Origin: Streptomyces shenzhenensis
GTDB lineage: Bacteria; Actinomycetota; Actinomycetes; Streptomycetales; Streptomycetaceae
Direction: 5' to 3'
Length of the DNA: 64,000 bases
Assembly: GCF_003688995.1 (NCBI RefSeq)
Contig: NZ_PENI01000035.1
Coordinates: 1-64,000 of the forward strand
Position 1 is the stretch's first letter, and every line of letters begins with the position of its first letter. Of the stretch, positions 14,415-23,190 are shown one piece after another. A program made the position numbers and the translations under genes. Under the pieces are notes generated by a model, which saw nothing but the letters and a program-made list of their open reading frames with translations, searched no databases and was not told the origin of the DNA.

Positions 14415-16186
14415 CTGTCCGAGGGGGTCGGGCTCGAGGGGTCGGTGGGGGACGGGGTCTCGGACGGAGGATCGGACGGAGGCGGGTCCGACACGGGCGG
14501 CGTCGGGTCGGTCGGCGTGGGCGAGGGGCTGGCCGGCGGGTCGCTGGGGGCCGTCGTGGTGGGTGTCGGGTCCGGTGTGCCGTCGCTGGGCGGACCGCCC
14601 GGGTCGGAGGGGCGGGTGGGGGCGGTGCCGTACCCCCGGATCGTGACCACGGCGCCCGCGGGTGCCACCGCCACCTGCGCGGACCAGGACCCGGACGGCT
14701 CGCGCAGAGGATCGACGAACACCTTGACCGTCAACGATTCGCCCGGCCGCAGCGTTCCTGAGGAGCGGCTGAGGTAGAGCCACTCGGCCCCGGTGGACGC
14801 CGACCAGCGGACCGGCGAGGGGCCGGACGCGGTCAGGGTGACGAGGGTGGTCTGGCCGCTGGTGCGGGCGGACACCGCGAGGTGCCCCGCGCCCTTCTTC
14901 CCGGCCCCGGAGACGCTCATGACCTCCACGGAGACGTCGGGCGCCGCGCCGTCCTTCAGGAAACGGGCGCCGGGCCTGACGCCGGAGTTGCCGGTGTTCT
15001 CGTAGCCGTCGGCCGCGTCACCACGGAGCCCGCCGTGGTCCTGCGCCTCCTGGGAGGTGGCGGTGGGGCCGTCCGAGCCCTCGCTGTCCGGCGAGCCGCG
15101 GTAGGCGGCCCACAGGGCGAGTACGGGGGCCGCGACGACCGTGGCCACGACGGTCGTCGTGACGGCACGCGCGCGGAGCCGGTCGCGGCGGGCCGCCCGG
15201 TCCTTGGGGTCCGTCGGAAAGCCACGCCGGTCAAAGCGCGGCACGGCGGCGCCCCGCGCGCGCGGGCGGTGCGCCAGGGCCTGGCGGAGGGCCGCGCGCG
15301 GGGCCTCGATGACGGGCAGTTGGGCGGGCGTGGCGGCGGCGCCCGGCCAGCGGCCGGGCACCGCGCGCTCGGCGGTGCGGCGACAGCGCGGGCAGTCGTC
15401 GACATGCCGGACCAGCTCGCGCCGCACAGTGCTGCTGAGGACGAGCTGGTGGTCACCGGTGAGGCGGGCCACCCCGGGGCAGCCGCCGGTCTCCACTACG
15501 GCGAGCGCGGCGCGGGTGCGCTCCACCTCGCAGGCGGCGGAGGCGAGCAGGTCACGGGCGGCGGCGTGGTCCATGCCGAGGACGGCGGCGACCTCGTGGG
15601 CGGCGAGGTGGTGGCGGACGGCGAGTTCGAGCGCCTCGCGCTGCTCCGGGGTGGTCCCGGCGGCCTCCGGCCAGGCGAGCAGGGCAAGTTCGCGGCGCTG
15701 CTCCCGGGCCTCGTCGGTGAGCGCCGGGTCGCCGGCCTGCGCGTCGGGCTGCCGCCCGCCGTCGGCGCCTCCCCCGCTGCCGGACCGCTCTTCGGCGCCG
15801 GACCGCTCTTCGGCGCCGGACTGCCCTTCGGTGCCGGACCGGCCCGCCGCATGGGCGGCCTGCCGATTCTGCTTGGCCTCGGCCAGCTTGCGCAGGCATG
15901 CCCAGCGGGCCAGCGCGTACAGCCAGGCCCTGAGGTCATCGGCCGACTCCGGCCCCCGCTGGCCGCGCCGCTCGGCCAGCGCGAGCGCATCGCCGAGCGC
16001 CGCGATCGCCGTGTCGTGGTCGCACAGCACCGAGAGGCAGTAGGTGAACAGGCCGTCCAAGTGAGGCTCGTACTGCGGCGGCGTGCGCTGGGCCAGCGTG
16101 CGCGCCGCCGCGCGGTCACGCGCTTCCCTGTGCGCACGATGTGCGCCGGTGGTGCGGGTGGAGGTTTCCGGACTGCTGCTCATCAC
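14411..16186 (-). CDS. Membrane-anchored sigma-factor-like protein with zinc finger and BACON-like outer domain
   Basis: This 591-aa protein has an unusual domain order. Residues 35-110 resemble sigma region 2 and 165-230 resemble sigma region 4. An anti-sigma-type zinc finger HVDDCPRC follows (His261, Cys265, Cys268). A transmembrane helix lies at about 341-361. The outer beta domain at about 455-520 (WSASTGAEWLYLSRSSGTL) resembles BACON domains, and a Pro/Ser/Thr-rich tail follows (521-591). The cytoplasmic part joins sigma-like and anti-sigma-like modules in one chain. Residues 117-136 are a short tandem repeat (GAEERS). The GTG start, directly followed by ATG, has TACGGT 7 bp upstream (16199-16194). 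Its stop lies in the repeat element. Whether it still binds RNA polymerase is unknown. Confidence 0.8.
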   Translation of the reverse strand: MMSSSPETSTRTTGAHRAHREARDRAAARTLAQRTPPQYEPHLDGLFTYCLSVLCDHDTAIAALGDALALAERRGQRGPESADDLRAWLYALARWACLRKLAEAKQNRQAAHAAGRSGTEGQSGAEERSGAEERSGSGGGADGGRQPDAQAGDPALTDEAREQRRELALLAWPEAAGTTPEQREALELAVRHHLAAHEVAAVLGMDHAAARDLLASAACEVERTRAALAVVETGGCPGVARLTGDHQLVLSSTVRRELVRHVDDCPRCRRTAERAVPGRWPGAAATPAQLPVIEAPRAALRQALAHRPRARGAAVPRFDRRGFPTDPKDRAARRDRLRARAVTTTVVATVVAAPVLALWAAYRGSPDSEGSDGPTATSQEAQDHGGLRGDAADGYENTGNSGVRPGARFLKDGAAPDVSVEVMSVSGAGKKGAGHLAVSARTSGQTTLVTLTASGPSPVRWSASTGAEWLYLSRSSGTLRPGESLTVKVFVDPLREPSGSWSAQVAVAPAGAVVTIRGYGTAPTRPSDPGGPPSDGTPDPTPTTTAPSDPPASPSPTPTDPTPPVSDPPPSDPPSETPSPTDPSSPTPSDS

Positions 16187-16355
16187 CTGTGCGACCGTAG
16201 GCGGCCGGGGAAGGGCCCTTCTTCCACCTTGAGCACTTTTAATCCGTACGGGTGAAACGATCCCTCATTCGGGGACAGGAACGTGCCATTCGGCGGGTAT
16301 TTGCTGACGGTGCGTGGCCGGCCGCGGTGGTCCTGGCGGCGGTCCCTGCCCGCGC

Positions 16356-16377
16356 TGTCGGTGCCGGCCGTTACGGT
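16356..16377 (+). promoter_or_regulatory. RecA-independent DNA-damage (PafBC-type) promoter of radA
   Basis: TGTCGGTG (16356-16363), an 8-bp gap and TACGGT (16372-16377) match the actinobacterial RecA-NDp consensus TGTCRGTG-N8-TANNNT. The -10 lies exactly 7 bp before the radA ATG, so the start site should coincide with the start codon (leaderless). Confidence 0.72.
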
Positions 16378-16384
16378 TTCGTCC

Positions 16385-17794
16385 ATGGCTGCCCGTACCA
16401 GGACCACCAAGGATCGCCCGTCCTACCGCTGCACGGAGTGCGGCTGGCAGACGGCCAAGTGGCTCGGCCGCTGCCCCGAGTGCCAGGCGTGGGGGACGAT
16501 CGAGGAGTACGGCGCGCCCGCGGTGCGGACGACGACGCCGGGGCGCGTCACCAGCTCCGCGCTGCCCATCGGCCAGGTCGACGGCCGGCAGGCCACCGCC
16601 CGCACGACCGGCGTGCCCGAGCTGGACCGGGTGCTCGGCGGCGGCCTGGTGCCCGGCGCGGTGGTGCTGCTCGCGGGTGAGCCCGGTGTCGGCAAGTCCA
16701 CGCTCCTGCTCGACGTGGCCGCCAAGTCGGCGAGCGAGGAGCACCGCACCCTCTATGTCACGGGCGAGGAGTCGGCGAGCCAGGTGCGGCTGCGCGCTGA
16801 CCGCATCAAGGCCATCGACGACCATCTGTACCTGGCCGCCGAGACGGATCTGGCCGCCGTCCTCGGTCACTTGGACGCGGTCAAGCCGTCCCTGCTGATC
16901 CTCGACTCCGTGCAGACGGTCGCCTCCCCCGAGATCGACGGGGCGCCCGGCGGCATGGCCCAGGTGCGGGAGGTCGCCGGGGCCCTGATCCGCGCCTCCA
17001 AGGAGCGCGGGATGTCCACGCTGCTGGTGGGCCATGTCACCAAGGACGGCGCGATCGCGGGTCCGCGGCTGCTGGAGCACCTCGTGGACGTGGTGCTCCA
17101 CTTCGAGGGCGACCGGCACGCGCGCCTGCGCCTGGTGCGCGGGGTCAAGAACCGGTACGGCGCGACGGACGAGGTGGGCTGCTTCGAGCTGCACGACGAG
17201 GGCATCACGGGCCTCGCCGATCCGAGCGGGCTGTTCCTGACCCGGCGCGCCGAACCGGTCCCCGGCACCTGTCTGACCGTGACCCTGGAGGGCCGCCGGC
17301 CGCTGGTCGCCGAGGTGCAGGCGCTGACGGTCGACTCGCAGATCCCCTCCCCGCGGCGTACGACGTCCGGCCTGGAGACCTCCCGGGTGTCGATGATGCT
17401 GGCGGTGCTGGAGCAGCGCGGCCGGATCAGCGCGCTCGGCAAGCGGGACATCTACTCCGCGACGGTCGGCGGGGTGAAGCTCTCCGAGCCCGCCGCCGAC
17501 CTCGCCGTCGCCCTTGCCCTGGCCTCGGCCGCGAGCGACACCCCGCTGCCGAAGAACCTCGTCGCGATCGGCGAGGTGGGGCTGGCGGGCGAGGTCCGGC
17601 GGGTGACGGGTGTGCAGCGCAGACTCGCCGAGGCGCACCGTCTGGGCTTCACGCACGCGCTCGTGCCGGGGGACCCGGGCAAGATCCCTCCCGGCATGAA
17701 GGTCCTGGAAGTGGCCGACATAGGGGACGCGCTCAGAGTGCTTCCGCGCTCCCGTCGCCGGGACGCCCCACGGGACGCGGAGGACCGCCGGTAG
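16385..17794 (+). CDS. radA: DNA repair protein RadA
   Basis: This 469-aa RecA-like ATPase processes recombination intermediates by promoting branch migration. It has an N-terminal zinc finger (Cys16, 19, 30 and 33), Walker A GEPGVGKST (98-106), the RadA-specific KNRYG motif (255-259), and a C-terminal Lon-protease-like domain (PLPKNLVAIGEVGLAGEVR). ATG 16385 is chosen because the zinc finger starts soon after it and the -10 TACGGT lies 7 bp upstream. The promoter looks DNA-damage-inducible. disA follows 80 bp downstream, an arrangement common in Gram-positive bacteria where RadA and DisA act together. Confidence 0.96.
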   Translation: MAARTRTTKDRPSYRCTECGWQTAKWLGRCPECQAWGTIEEYGAPAVRTTTPGRVTSSALPIGQVDGRQATARTTGVPELDRVLGGGLVPGAVVLLAGEPGVGKSTLLLDVAAKSASEEHRTLYVTGEESASQVRLRADRIKAIDDHLYLAAETDLAAVLGHLDAVKPSLLILDSVQTVASPEIDGAPGGMAQVREVAGALIRASKERGMSTLLVGHVTKDGAIAGPRLLEHLVDVVLHFEGDRHARLRLVRGVKNRYGATDEVGCFELHDEGITGLADPSGLFLTRRAEPVPGTCLTVTLEGRRPLVAEVQALTVDSQIPSPRRTTSGLETSRVSMMLAVLEQRGRISALGKRDIYSATVGGVKLSEPAADLAVALALASAASDTPLPKNLVAIGEVGLAGEVRRVTGVQRRLAEAHRLGFTHALVPGDPGKIPPGMKVLEVADIGDALRVLPRSRRRDAPRDAEDRR

Positions 17795-17874
17795 ACTTTG
17801 CCCTGGTCTCGCCCGTCCGTACGAACGTCGTGCGGGAACGGGGGCGCCCCAGAACCTGCGACCGGAGGAGTGCA

Positions 17875-18999
17875 GTGGCAGCCAACGACCGGGCAGCAGC
17901 TCCCGGAAAGTCCGGTGGGAGTGCCGGTTCCGATGGCCTGATGCGCGCCTCGCTGAGCGCCGTGGCACCCGGTACGGGCCTGCGTGACGGCCTGGAGCGG
18001 GTGCTGCGCGGCAACACCGGCGGACTGATCGTGCTGGGCTGCGACAAGACCGTCGAGACGATGTGCACGGGCGGTTTCGTGCTGGACGTGGAGTTCACCG
18101 CGACCCGGCTGCGCGAGCTGTGCAAGCTCGACGGCGGCATCGTGATCTCCTCCGATCTGTCGAAGATCCTGCGGGCGGGTGTCCAGCTGGTCCCGGACCC
18201 GACGATCCCGACGGAGGAGACCGGCACCCGGCACCGCACGGCGGACCGGGTCTCGAAGCAGGTGGGCTTCCCGGTGGTCTCGGTGTCCCAGTCGATGCGT
18301 CTGATCGCCCTGTACGTCGACGGGCAGCGCCGGGTCCTGGAGGACTCGGCGGCGATCCTCTCCCGCGCCAACCAGGCGCTCGCCACCCTGGAGCGCTACA
18401 AGCTGCGCCTGGACGAGGTCGCGGGCACGCTGTCGGCGCTGGAGATCGAGGACCTGGTGACGGTCCGCGATGTGTCGGCGGTCGCACAGCGCCTGGAGAT
18501 GGTGCGCCGCATCGCCACCGAAATCGCCGAATACGTGGTCGAACTGGGCACCGACGGGCGGCTGCTCGCCCTCCAGCTGGACGAGTTGATCGCGGGCGTG
18601 GAGCCCGAGCGCGAGCTGGTGGTCCGGGACTATGTGCCGGAGCCGACGGCGAAGCGTTCCCGCACGGTGGACGAGGCGCTGTCCGAACTGGACGCGCTCA
18701 GCCACGCCGAGCTCCTCGAACTCCCCACGGTGGCCCGGGCCCTTGGCTACACCGGCTCGCCCGAGGCCCTCGACTCCGCGGTGTCGCCGCGCGGCTTCCG
18801 CCTCCTGGCCAAGGTGCCGCGGCTCCCCGGCGCGATCATCGACCGCCTCGTGGAGCACTTCGGCGGTCTGCAGAAGCTCCTCGCCGCGAGCGTCGACGAC
18901 CTCCAGACGGTGGACGGCGTCGGCGAGGCCCGGGCCCGCAGCGTCCGCGAGGGCCTGTCCCGCCTGGCGGAGTCCTCGATCCTCGAACGCTACGTCTGA
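17875..18999 (+). CDS. disA: DNA integrity scanning protein DisA, diadenylate cyclase
   Basis: This 374-aa octameric enzyme makes c-di-AMP from two ATP and scans DNA for branched structures. The DAC domain is at about 25-150 with the active-site motifs DGG (86-88, usually DGA) and RHR (119-121). A helical spine follows, and C-terminal helix-hairpin-helix DNA binding is near 330-365 (LQTVDGVGEARARSV). GTG 17875 follows GGAGGAG by 4 bases. A TAGACT box (17792-17797) at the radA stop could give disA its own promoter. The Gly in DGG is conservative and should not abolish activity. Confidence 0.96.
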   Translation: MAANDRAAAPGKSGGSAGSDGLMRASLSAVAPGTGLRDGLERVLRGNTGGLIVLGCDKTVETMCTGGFVLDVEFTATRLRELCKLDGGIVISSDLSKILRAGVQLVPDPTIPTEETGTRHRTADRVSKQVGFPVVSVSQSMRLIALYVDGQRRVLEDSAAILSRANQALATLERYKLRLDEVAGTLSALEIEDLVTVRDVSAVAQRLEMVRRIATEIAEYVVELGTDGRLLALQLDELIAGVEPERELVVRDYVPEPTAKRSRTVDEALSELDALSHAELLELPTVARALGYTGSPEALDSAVSPRGFRLLAKVPRLPGAIIDRLVEHFGGLQKLLAASVDDLQTVDGVGEARARSVREGLSRLAESSILERYV

Positions 19000-19025
19000 C
19001 CGCCCCCGACCCGGCCCACCCCTCC

Positions 19026-19871
19026 TCAGTCCGCCGTCAGGACGAAGGACGTCTGGGTCTTTCCGAAGCCGGCGGTTTCGGCTTCCACCAAGTAGGTGCC
19101 GGGGGCGGCCGAGCCGGACCGGGGCGTGGCGCACTCGGGGGCGCTCGGCCTGCGGTCCCACTTCACGGTGTAGGTGATGCTGCTGCCGGCAGGGACCCGG
19201 TACACCAGGCTCCCCGCGCCCTTCGGGCAGTCGGCGGACGACCAGTAGACGTCGCTGCCGTCCGCGGGCGTGATGGCCAACACGGCCTTCTTCGGGCCGA
19301 GATCGACCTTGCAGTCCCCGGACGAAGAATTCTTCGCCGTGAGTTCGAAGCTGGGCGTCTGCCCGGGCGCGTACGAGTTGTGCAGGCTGCGCAGGCTCAA
19401 CGTCACGGCTCCGGGCGTGCAGTTGGACAGCCCGGAGGACGCGGGGAGCGTGGGACCCGCACCGGTACCGCCACTGCCCGAGCCGTCGCCCGCCTCCGTA
19501 CCGGATCCCGTGGAGTCGCCGCCCTCCGGCCCGGCCGAGCCGGCCGAGCCGTCGGGGCCGTCGGAGCCGTCAGCGGCGCCGCCGTCGCCCGCCCCGGTGC
19601 CGCCGCCGTCCGATCCCCCGCCGCCCGATTCCTCGCGTCCACCGGGGCGTTGGCTTATGGCGGACCCGGAGGGCGACGGCCCCGGCGTGATCGTGGACAC
19701 CGGGTCCTTGCCGTTGGACCCGTCGGCGCTCTTCTTCCCGGCCCCGCCACCCGAGGTCACGATCCAGGTGATCAGCAGCGCCAGCAGGGCGACCACCGAC
19801 AGCAGAACGACCCTCCGGCGCCAGTAGATGGAGGAGGGAAGCGGCCCGATCGGATTGCGCAGAGATCCCAC
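19026..19871 (-). CDS. Single-pass membrane protein with extracytoplasmic Cys-containing beta domain
   Basis: This 281-aa protein has a short cytoplasmic start, one transmembrane helix (about residues 20-40), then a long Gly/Ser/Asp-rich linker (about 45-145). A globular domain with four Cys (SNCTPG, GDCKVD, SADCPKG, PECATP) lies at about 148-281. The outer domain is probably an immunoglobulin-like beta-sandwich stabilised by disulfides. Function is unknown. GTG 19871 is chosen because TACAGT lies exactly 7 bp upstream (19884-19879), suggesting a leaderless mRNA. It is convergent with disA and divergent from mutY. Confidence 0.75.
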   Translation of the reverse strand: MGSLRNPIGPLPSSIYWRRRVVLLSVVALLALLITWIVTSGGGAGKKSADGSNGKDPVSTITPGPSPSGSAISQRPGGREESGGGGSDGGGTGAGDGGAADGSDGPDGSAGSAGPEGGDSTGSGTEAGDGSGSGGTGAGPTLPASSGLSNCTPGAVTLSLRSLHNSYAPGQTPSFELTAKNSSSGDCKVDLGPKKAVLAITPADGSDVYWSSADCPKGAGSLVYRVPAGSSITYTVKWDRRPSAPECATPRSGSAAPGTYLVEAETAGFGKTQTSFVLTAD

Positions 19872-20051
19872 GGCGCAAACTGTACGAGAGATCGGCGCGC
19901 TTGCTTGCGCCACCCGCCGCCAGGGTCCAACTTTTCCGGATCATCATCCCGGTAACTGCCGTCAGGAGGAGCGCCCTTCCCCCGCCACGCGCCCCGGCCC
20001 GGCTGCGGCTCGAACCACGTCAGCCCCACCCGTGGCAGGATCGGAAGGGCC

Positions 20052-20927
20052 ATGACTGAGAAGCTCCACGCCCCCGTGATCGCCTGGTTCGACGCCCATG
20101 CCCGCGACCTCCCCTGGCGCCGCCCGGAGGCGGGCCCGTGGGGCGTGATGGTCAGCGAGTTCATGCTCCAGCAGACGCCGGTCAACCGCGTACTGCCGGT
20201 CTACGAGCACTGGCTGGCCCGCTGGCCGCGCCCCGCCGACCTGGCCGAGGAGGCCCCCGGCGAGGCCGTCCGCGCCTGGGGCCGGCTCGGCTACCCGCGC
20301 CGCGCCCTGCGGCTGCACGGCGCCGCGGTCGCCATAACGGAACGGCACGGCGGCGACGTGCCGACGGAGCACGCGCAGCTGCTCGCGCTGCCCGGCATCG
20401 GCGAGTACACGGCGGCGGCGGTGGCCTCGTTCGCGTACGGACAGCGGCACGCGGTGCTCGACACCAATGTGCGCCGGGTCTTCGCGCGGGCGGTCACGGG
20501 CGTCCAGTACCCGCCGAACGCCACCACGGCCGCCGAGCGCAGGCTGGCCCGCGAGCTGCTGCCCGAGGAGGAGCGGACCGCCGCCCGCTGGGCCGCCGCC
20601 TCCATGGAGCTGGGCGCGCTGGTGTGCACGGCGAAGAACGAGCTGTGCCAGCACTGCCCGATCTCCGACCAGTGCGCCTGGCGGCTGGCTGGCAAGCCGG
20701 AGCACGAGGGTCCGCCGCGCCGCGGTCAGACGTACGCCGGAACCGACCGTCAGGTGCGCGGCAAGCTGCTCGCCGTGCTGCGCGACGCGCACGCCCCCGT
20801 GCCGCAGGCCGCCCTCGACCGGGTGTGGCACGAGCCGGTGCAGCGCGCCCGGGCACTGGACGGGCTCGTCGCGGACGGTCTGGTGGAGCCGCTGGCGGGC
20901 GGCCGTTATCGGCTTCCGCTGAGCTGA
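20052..20927 (+). CDS. mutY: A/G-specific adenine DNA glycosylase
   Basis: This 291-aa enzyme removes adenine mispaired with 8-oxoguanine. Catalytic Glu36 sits in SEFMLQQTPV. The helix-hairpin-helix LPGIGEYTAAAV (113-124) and Asp137 in VLDTNV follow. The [4Fe-4S] cluster is bound by Cys192, 199, 202 and 208 with C-x6-C-x2-C-x5-C spacing. It lacks the C-terminal NUDIX-like 8-oxoG recognition domain of E. coli MutY, as in other actinobacterial forms. GGAAGGG precedes ATG 20052. It forms a genome-maintenance neighbourhood with radA and disA. Confidence 0.95.
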   Translation: MTEKLHAPVIAWFDAHARDLPWRRPEAGPWGVMVSEFMLQQTPVNRVLPVYEHWLARWPRPADLAEEAPGEAVRAWGRLGYPRRALRLHGAAVAITERHGGDVPTEHAQLLALPGIGEYTAAAVASFAYGQRHAVLDTNVRRVFARAVTGVQYPPNATTAAERRLARELLPEEERTAARWAAASMELGALVCTAKNELCQHCPISDQCAWRLAGKPEHEGPPRRGQTYAGTDRQVRGKLLAVLRDAHAPVPQAALDRVWHEPVQRARALDGLVADGLVEPLAGGRYRLPLS

Positions 20928-21193
20928 CGTACAGCCACGTCACAGCCCCGGTGGCCCGGTTACGGACCATCAGGGCCGACAAAAAGCACCAAATCAGGAC
21001 AGAAGGACCGCCCCCTTTACCCCGTCCCTACTTCCGTTACACAACCGACGGACAGCCGAGTGCCATCCGCAGGCTGCTCCGCACAGCCCCGTGACAACCG
21101 CTCCGTACCTTCATTTCTGTGCCCGGCAGACCACGGGACCACGGCAACGACAGGCGCGGGGCCGAAGCAGAACGGGGAACGGAGGCGGTTGAA

Positions 21194-21733
21194 ATGGCGC
21201 AGGGCGAGGTGCTCGAATTCGAGGAGTACGTCCGCACCCGGCAGGACGCGCTGCTGCGCAGCGCCCGCCGACTGGTTCCGGACCCGGTGGACGCCCAGGA
21301 CCTGCTCCAGACGGCGCTCGTGCGGACGTACGGCCGCTGGGACGGCATCGCGGACAAGCGGCTCGCCGACGCCTATCTGCGCCGGGTGATGATCAACACG
21401 CGGACCGAGTGGTGGCGGGCCCGGAAGCTGGAGGAGGTCCCCACCGAGCAGCTGCCGGACGCGTGCGTGGACGACGCCACCGAGCAGCACGCCGACCGCG
21501 CGCTCCTCATGGACATCATGAAGGTGCTGGCTCCGAAGCAGCGCAGTGTCGTGGTGCTGCGACACTGGGAGCAGATGTCCACGGAGGAGACGGCCGCCGC
21601 CCTCGGCATGTCGGCCGGAACAGTCAAGAGCACGCTGCACCGGGCGCTCGCCCGGCTCCGCGAGGAGCTGGAGGCGCGCGATCTGGACGCACGCGCGCTG
21701 GAGCGTGAGGAGCGGGAGCGTTGCGCGGCCTGA
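21194..21733 (+). CDS. sigE: ECF sigma factor SigE (cell-envelope stress)
   Basis: This 179-aa ECF sigma factor has region 2 at about 15-80 (LLRSARRLVPDPVDAQDLLQ) and region 4 at about 115-165 (MSTEETAAALGMSAGTVKS). From memory it is nearly identical to S. coelicolor SigE, which directs cell-wall and membrane repair genes. ATG 21194 follows GGAGG by 8 bases. In S. coelicolor sigE has no anti-sigma factor; its promoter is instead activated by CseB. The same gene order is present here. The roughly 265-bp upstream gap should hold the CseB-dependent promoter, but I could not locate a clear -35/-10 pair in it. Confidence 0.97.
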   Translation: MAQGEVLEFEEYVRTRQDALLRSARRLVPDPVDAQDLLQTALVRTYGRWDGIADKRLADAYLRRVMINTRTEWWRARKLEEVPTEQLPDACVDDATEQHADRALLMDIMKVLAPKQRSVVVLRHWEQMSTEETAAALGMSAGTVKSTLHRALARLREELEARDLDARALEREERERCAA

Positions 21734-22386
21734 TGGGCGCCGGGCTCAGTGCCCGAGGGAGTACGCAGGCGGTGATCACGGCGGTGTCCGTGCTCGCCGC
21801 CCTCGCCCTTTTCGCCGCCTGCGCCACCGGCGGCACCGGCGCCCGTGACGAGGGGCCGGCGCACGCCGACTCGGTCACCGGCGCGGCGGCCTCCCCCGCG
21901 CCCAGCCCATCCGACAGCTACCAGCGGGTGAACGCGGTCACTCTCGTCAAGGACGACCCGAAGGTCTCACCCGCGGTCAAACGGGACCTCAAGCCGTGCG
22001 CCGCCGATGAGTACCCGGTCGACGTGTCCTACGGCAGCCTGACCGGATCGGCCGTCGACGACGTCGTGGTCAACGTGCTGACCTGCGGCGACGCGGTGGG
22101 GGTCGGCTCGTATGTGTACCGCAGCGAGGGCGGCAGGTACCAGAACGTCTTCAGGGCGGAGGAGTCCCCCGTCTACGCGGAGATCGACCGCGGCGATCTG
22201 ATGGTGACCAAGCAGGTGTACGAGAAGGGCGACCCGGTCTCGAACCCGTCCGGCGAGAACGTGATCACCTACGCCTGGACCGCGGGCCGCTTCGTCGAGG
22301 AGTCCTCGCACCACACCGACTACGGCAACGCGGCCGGCGGCGTGGCGTCACCGGTGCCGGAACCGACAGAGGCACTGGACCACTGA
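21733..22386 (+). CDS. cseA: Lipoprotein CseA, modulator of the SigE pathway
   Basis: This 217-aa protein has a signal peptide ending in a lipobox-like LFAAC, then a Ser/Pro/Asp-rich linker and a globular domain. The start ATG overlaps the sigE stop (TGATG), so the two genes are translationally coupled. In S. coelicolor CseA is an extracytoplasmic lipoprotein that dampens CseC-dependent activation of sigE; loss of it raises sigE expression. An upstream in-frame TTG at 21721 is less likely than the overlapping ATG. Confidence 0.92.
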   Translation: MGAGLSARGSTQAVITAVSVLAALALFAACATGGTGARDEGPAHADSVTGAAASPAPSPSDSYQRVNAVTLVKDDPKVSPAVKRDLKPCAADEYPVDVSYGSLTGSAVDDVVVNVLTCGDAVGVGSYVYRSEGGRYQNVFRAEESPVYAEIDRGDLMVTKQVYEKGDPVSNPSGENVITYAWTAGRFVEESSHHTDYGNAAGGVASPVPEPTEALDH

Positions 22387-22472
22387 CGGCGAGCGCGGTC
22401 AACCCAGCACACGACACCGACGTCACAAGGGTGACGGCACGAGAGAATCACACGAGGACTGAGAGCACCGGG

Positions 22473-23177
22473 ATGGCAGACCAGACCCACGTTCTGTTCG
22501 TCGAGGACGACGACGTCATCCGTGAGGCCACCCAACTCGCCCTGGAGCGGGACGGCTTCGCGGTCACCGCGATGCCCGACGGGCTGTCGGGGCTGGAGGC
22601 GTTCCGGGCCAGGCGCCCCGACATCGCGCTGCTGGACGTCATGGTCCCGGGGCTGGACGGGGTGAGCCTGTGCCGGCGCATCCGCGACGAGTCGACCGTC
22701 CCGGTGATCATGCTGTCGGCGCGCGCGGACTCCATCGACGTCGTGCTGGGCCTGGAGGCGGGCGCCGACGACTATGTGACCAAGCCCTTCGACGGCGCCG
22801 TGCTGGTCGCCCGCATCCGCGCGGTACTGCGCCGCTTCGGGCACGCCGGCGGGGCCACGCAGGCCGAGGACCCCGGCGCGGCGGTCTCCGGCGGCGTGCT
22901 GACCTTCGGCGAACTGGAGATCGACACCGTGGGCATGGAAGTGCGCCGGGACGGCCGGCCGGTGGCGCTCACCCCGACCGAGATGCGGCTGCTCCTGGAG
23001 TTCTCCTCCGCGCCGGGCACGGTGCTCTCGCGCGACAAGCTGCTGGAGCGCGTGTGGGACTACGGCTGGGGCGGGGACACCCGGGTCGTCGACGTCCATG
23101 TGCAGCGGCTGCGGACGAAGATCGGCCAGGACCGGATCGAGACGGTCCGCGGCTTCGGCTACAAGCTGAAGGCCTGA
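22473..23177 (+). CDS. cseB: Response regulator CseB
   Basis: This 234-aa OmpR/PhoB-type regulator has receiver residues Asp11 and Asp12, phospho-acceptor Asp55 (LLDVMVPG) and Lys104. The winged-helix DNA-binding domain is C-terminal (about 140-233). It is phosphorylated by CseC and activates the sigE promoter. ATG 22473 matches the known family start (MADQTHVLFV). An upstream in-frame ATG at 22431 would add 14 unsupported residues. About 13 bp separate it from cseC. Confidence 0.95.
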   Translation: MADQTHVLFVEDDDVIREATQLALERDGFAVTAMPDGLSGLEAFRARRPDIALLDVMVPGLDGVSLCRRIRDESTVPVIMLSARADSIDVVLGLEAGADDYVTKPFDGAVLVARIRAVLRRFGHAGGATQAEDPGAAVSGGVLTFGELEIDTVGMEVRRDGRPVALTPTEMRLLLEFSSAPGTVLSRDKLLERVWDYGWGGDTRVVDVHVQRLRTKIGQDRIETVRGFGYKLKA

Positions 23178-23190
23178 GCGGGGCGGCGGC

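Noticed and set aside
20928..21193. Specific CseB site or -35/-10 pair for sigE
   Set aside because: Several weak matches (GTGACA, TACCTT) occur, but the spacing is wrong. I report only that the promoter must lie here.
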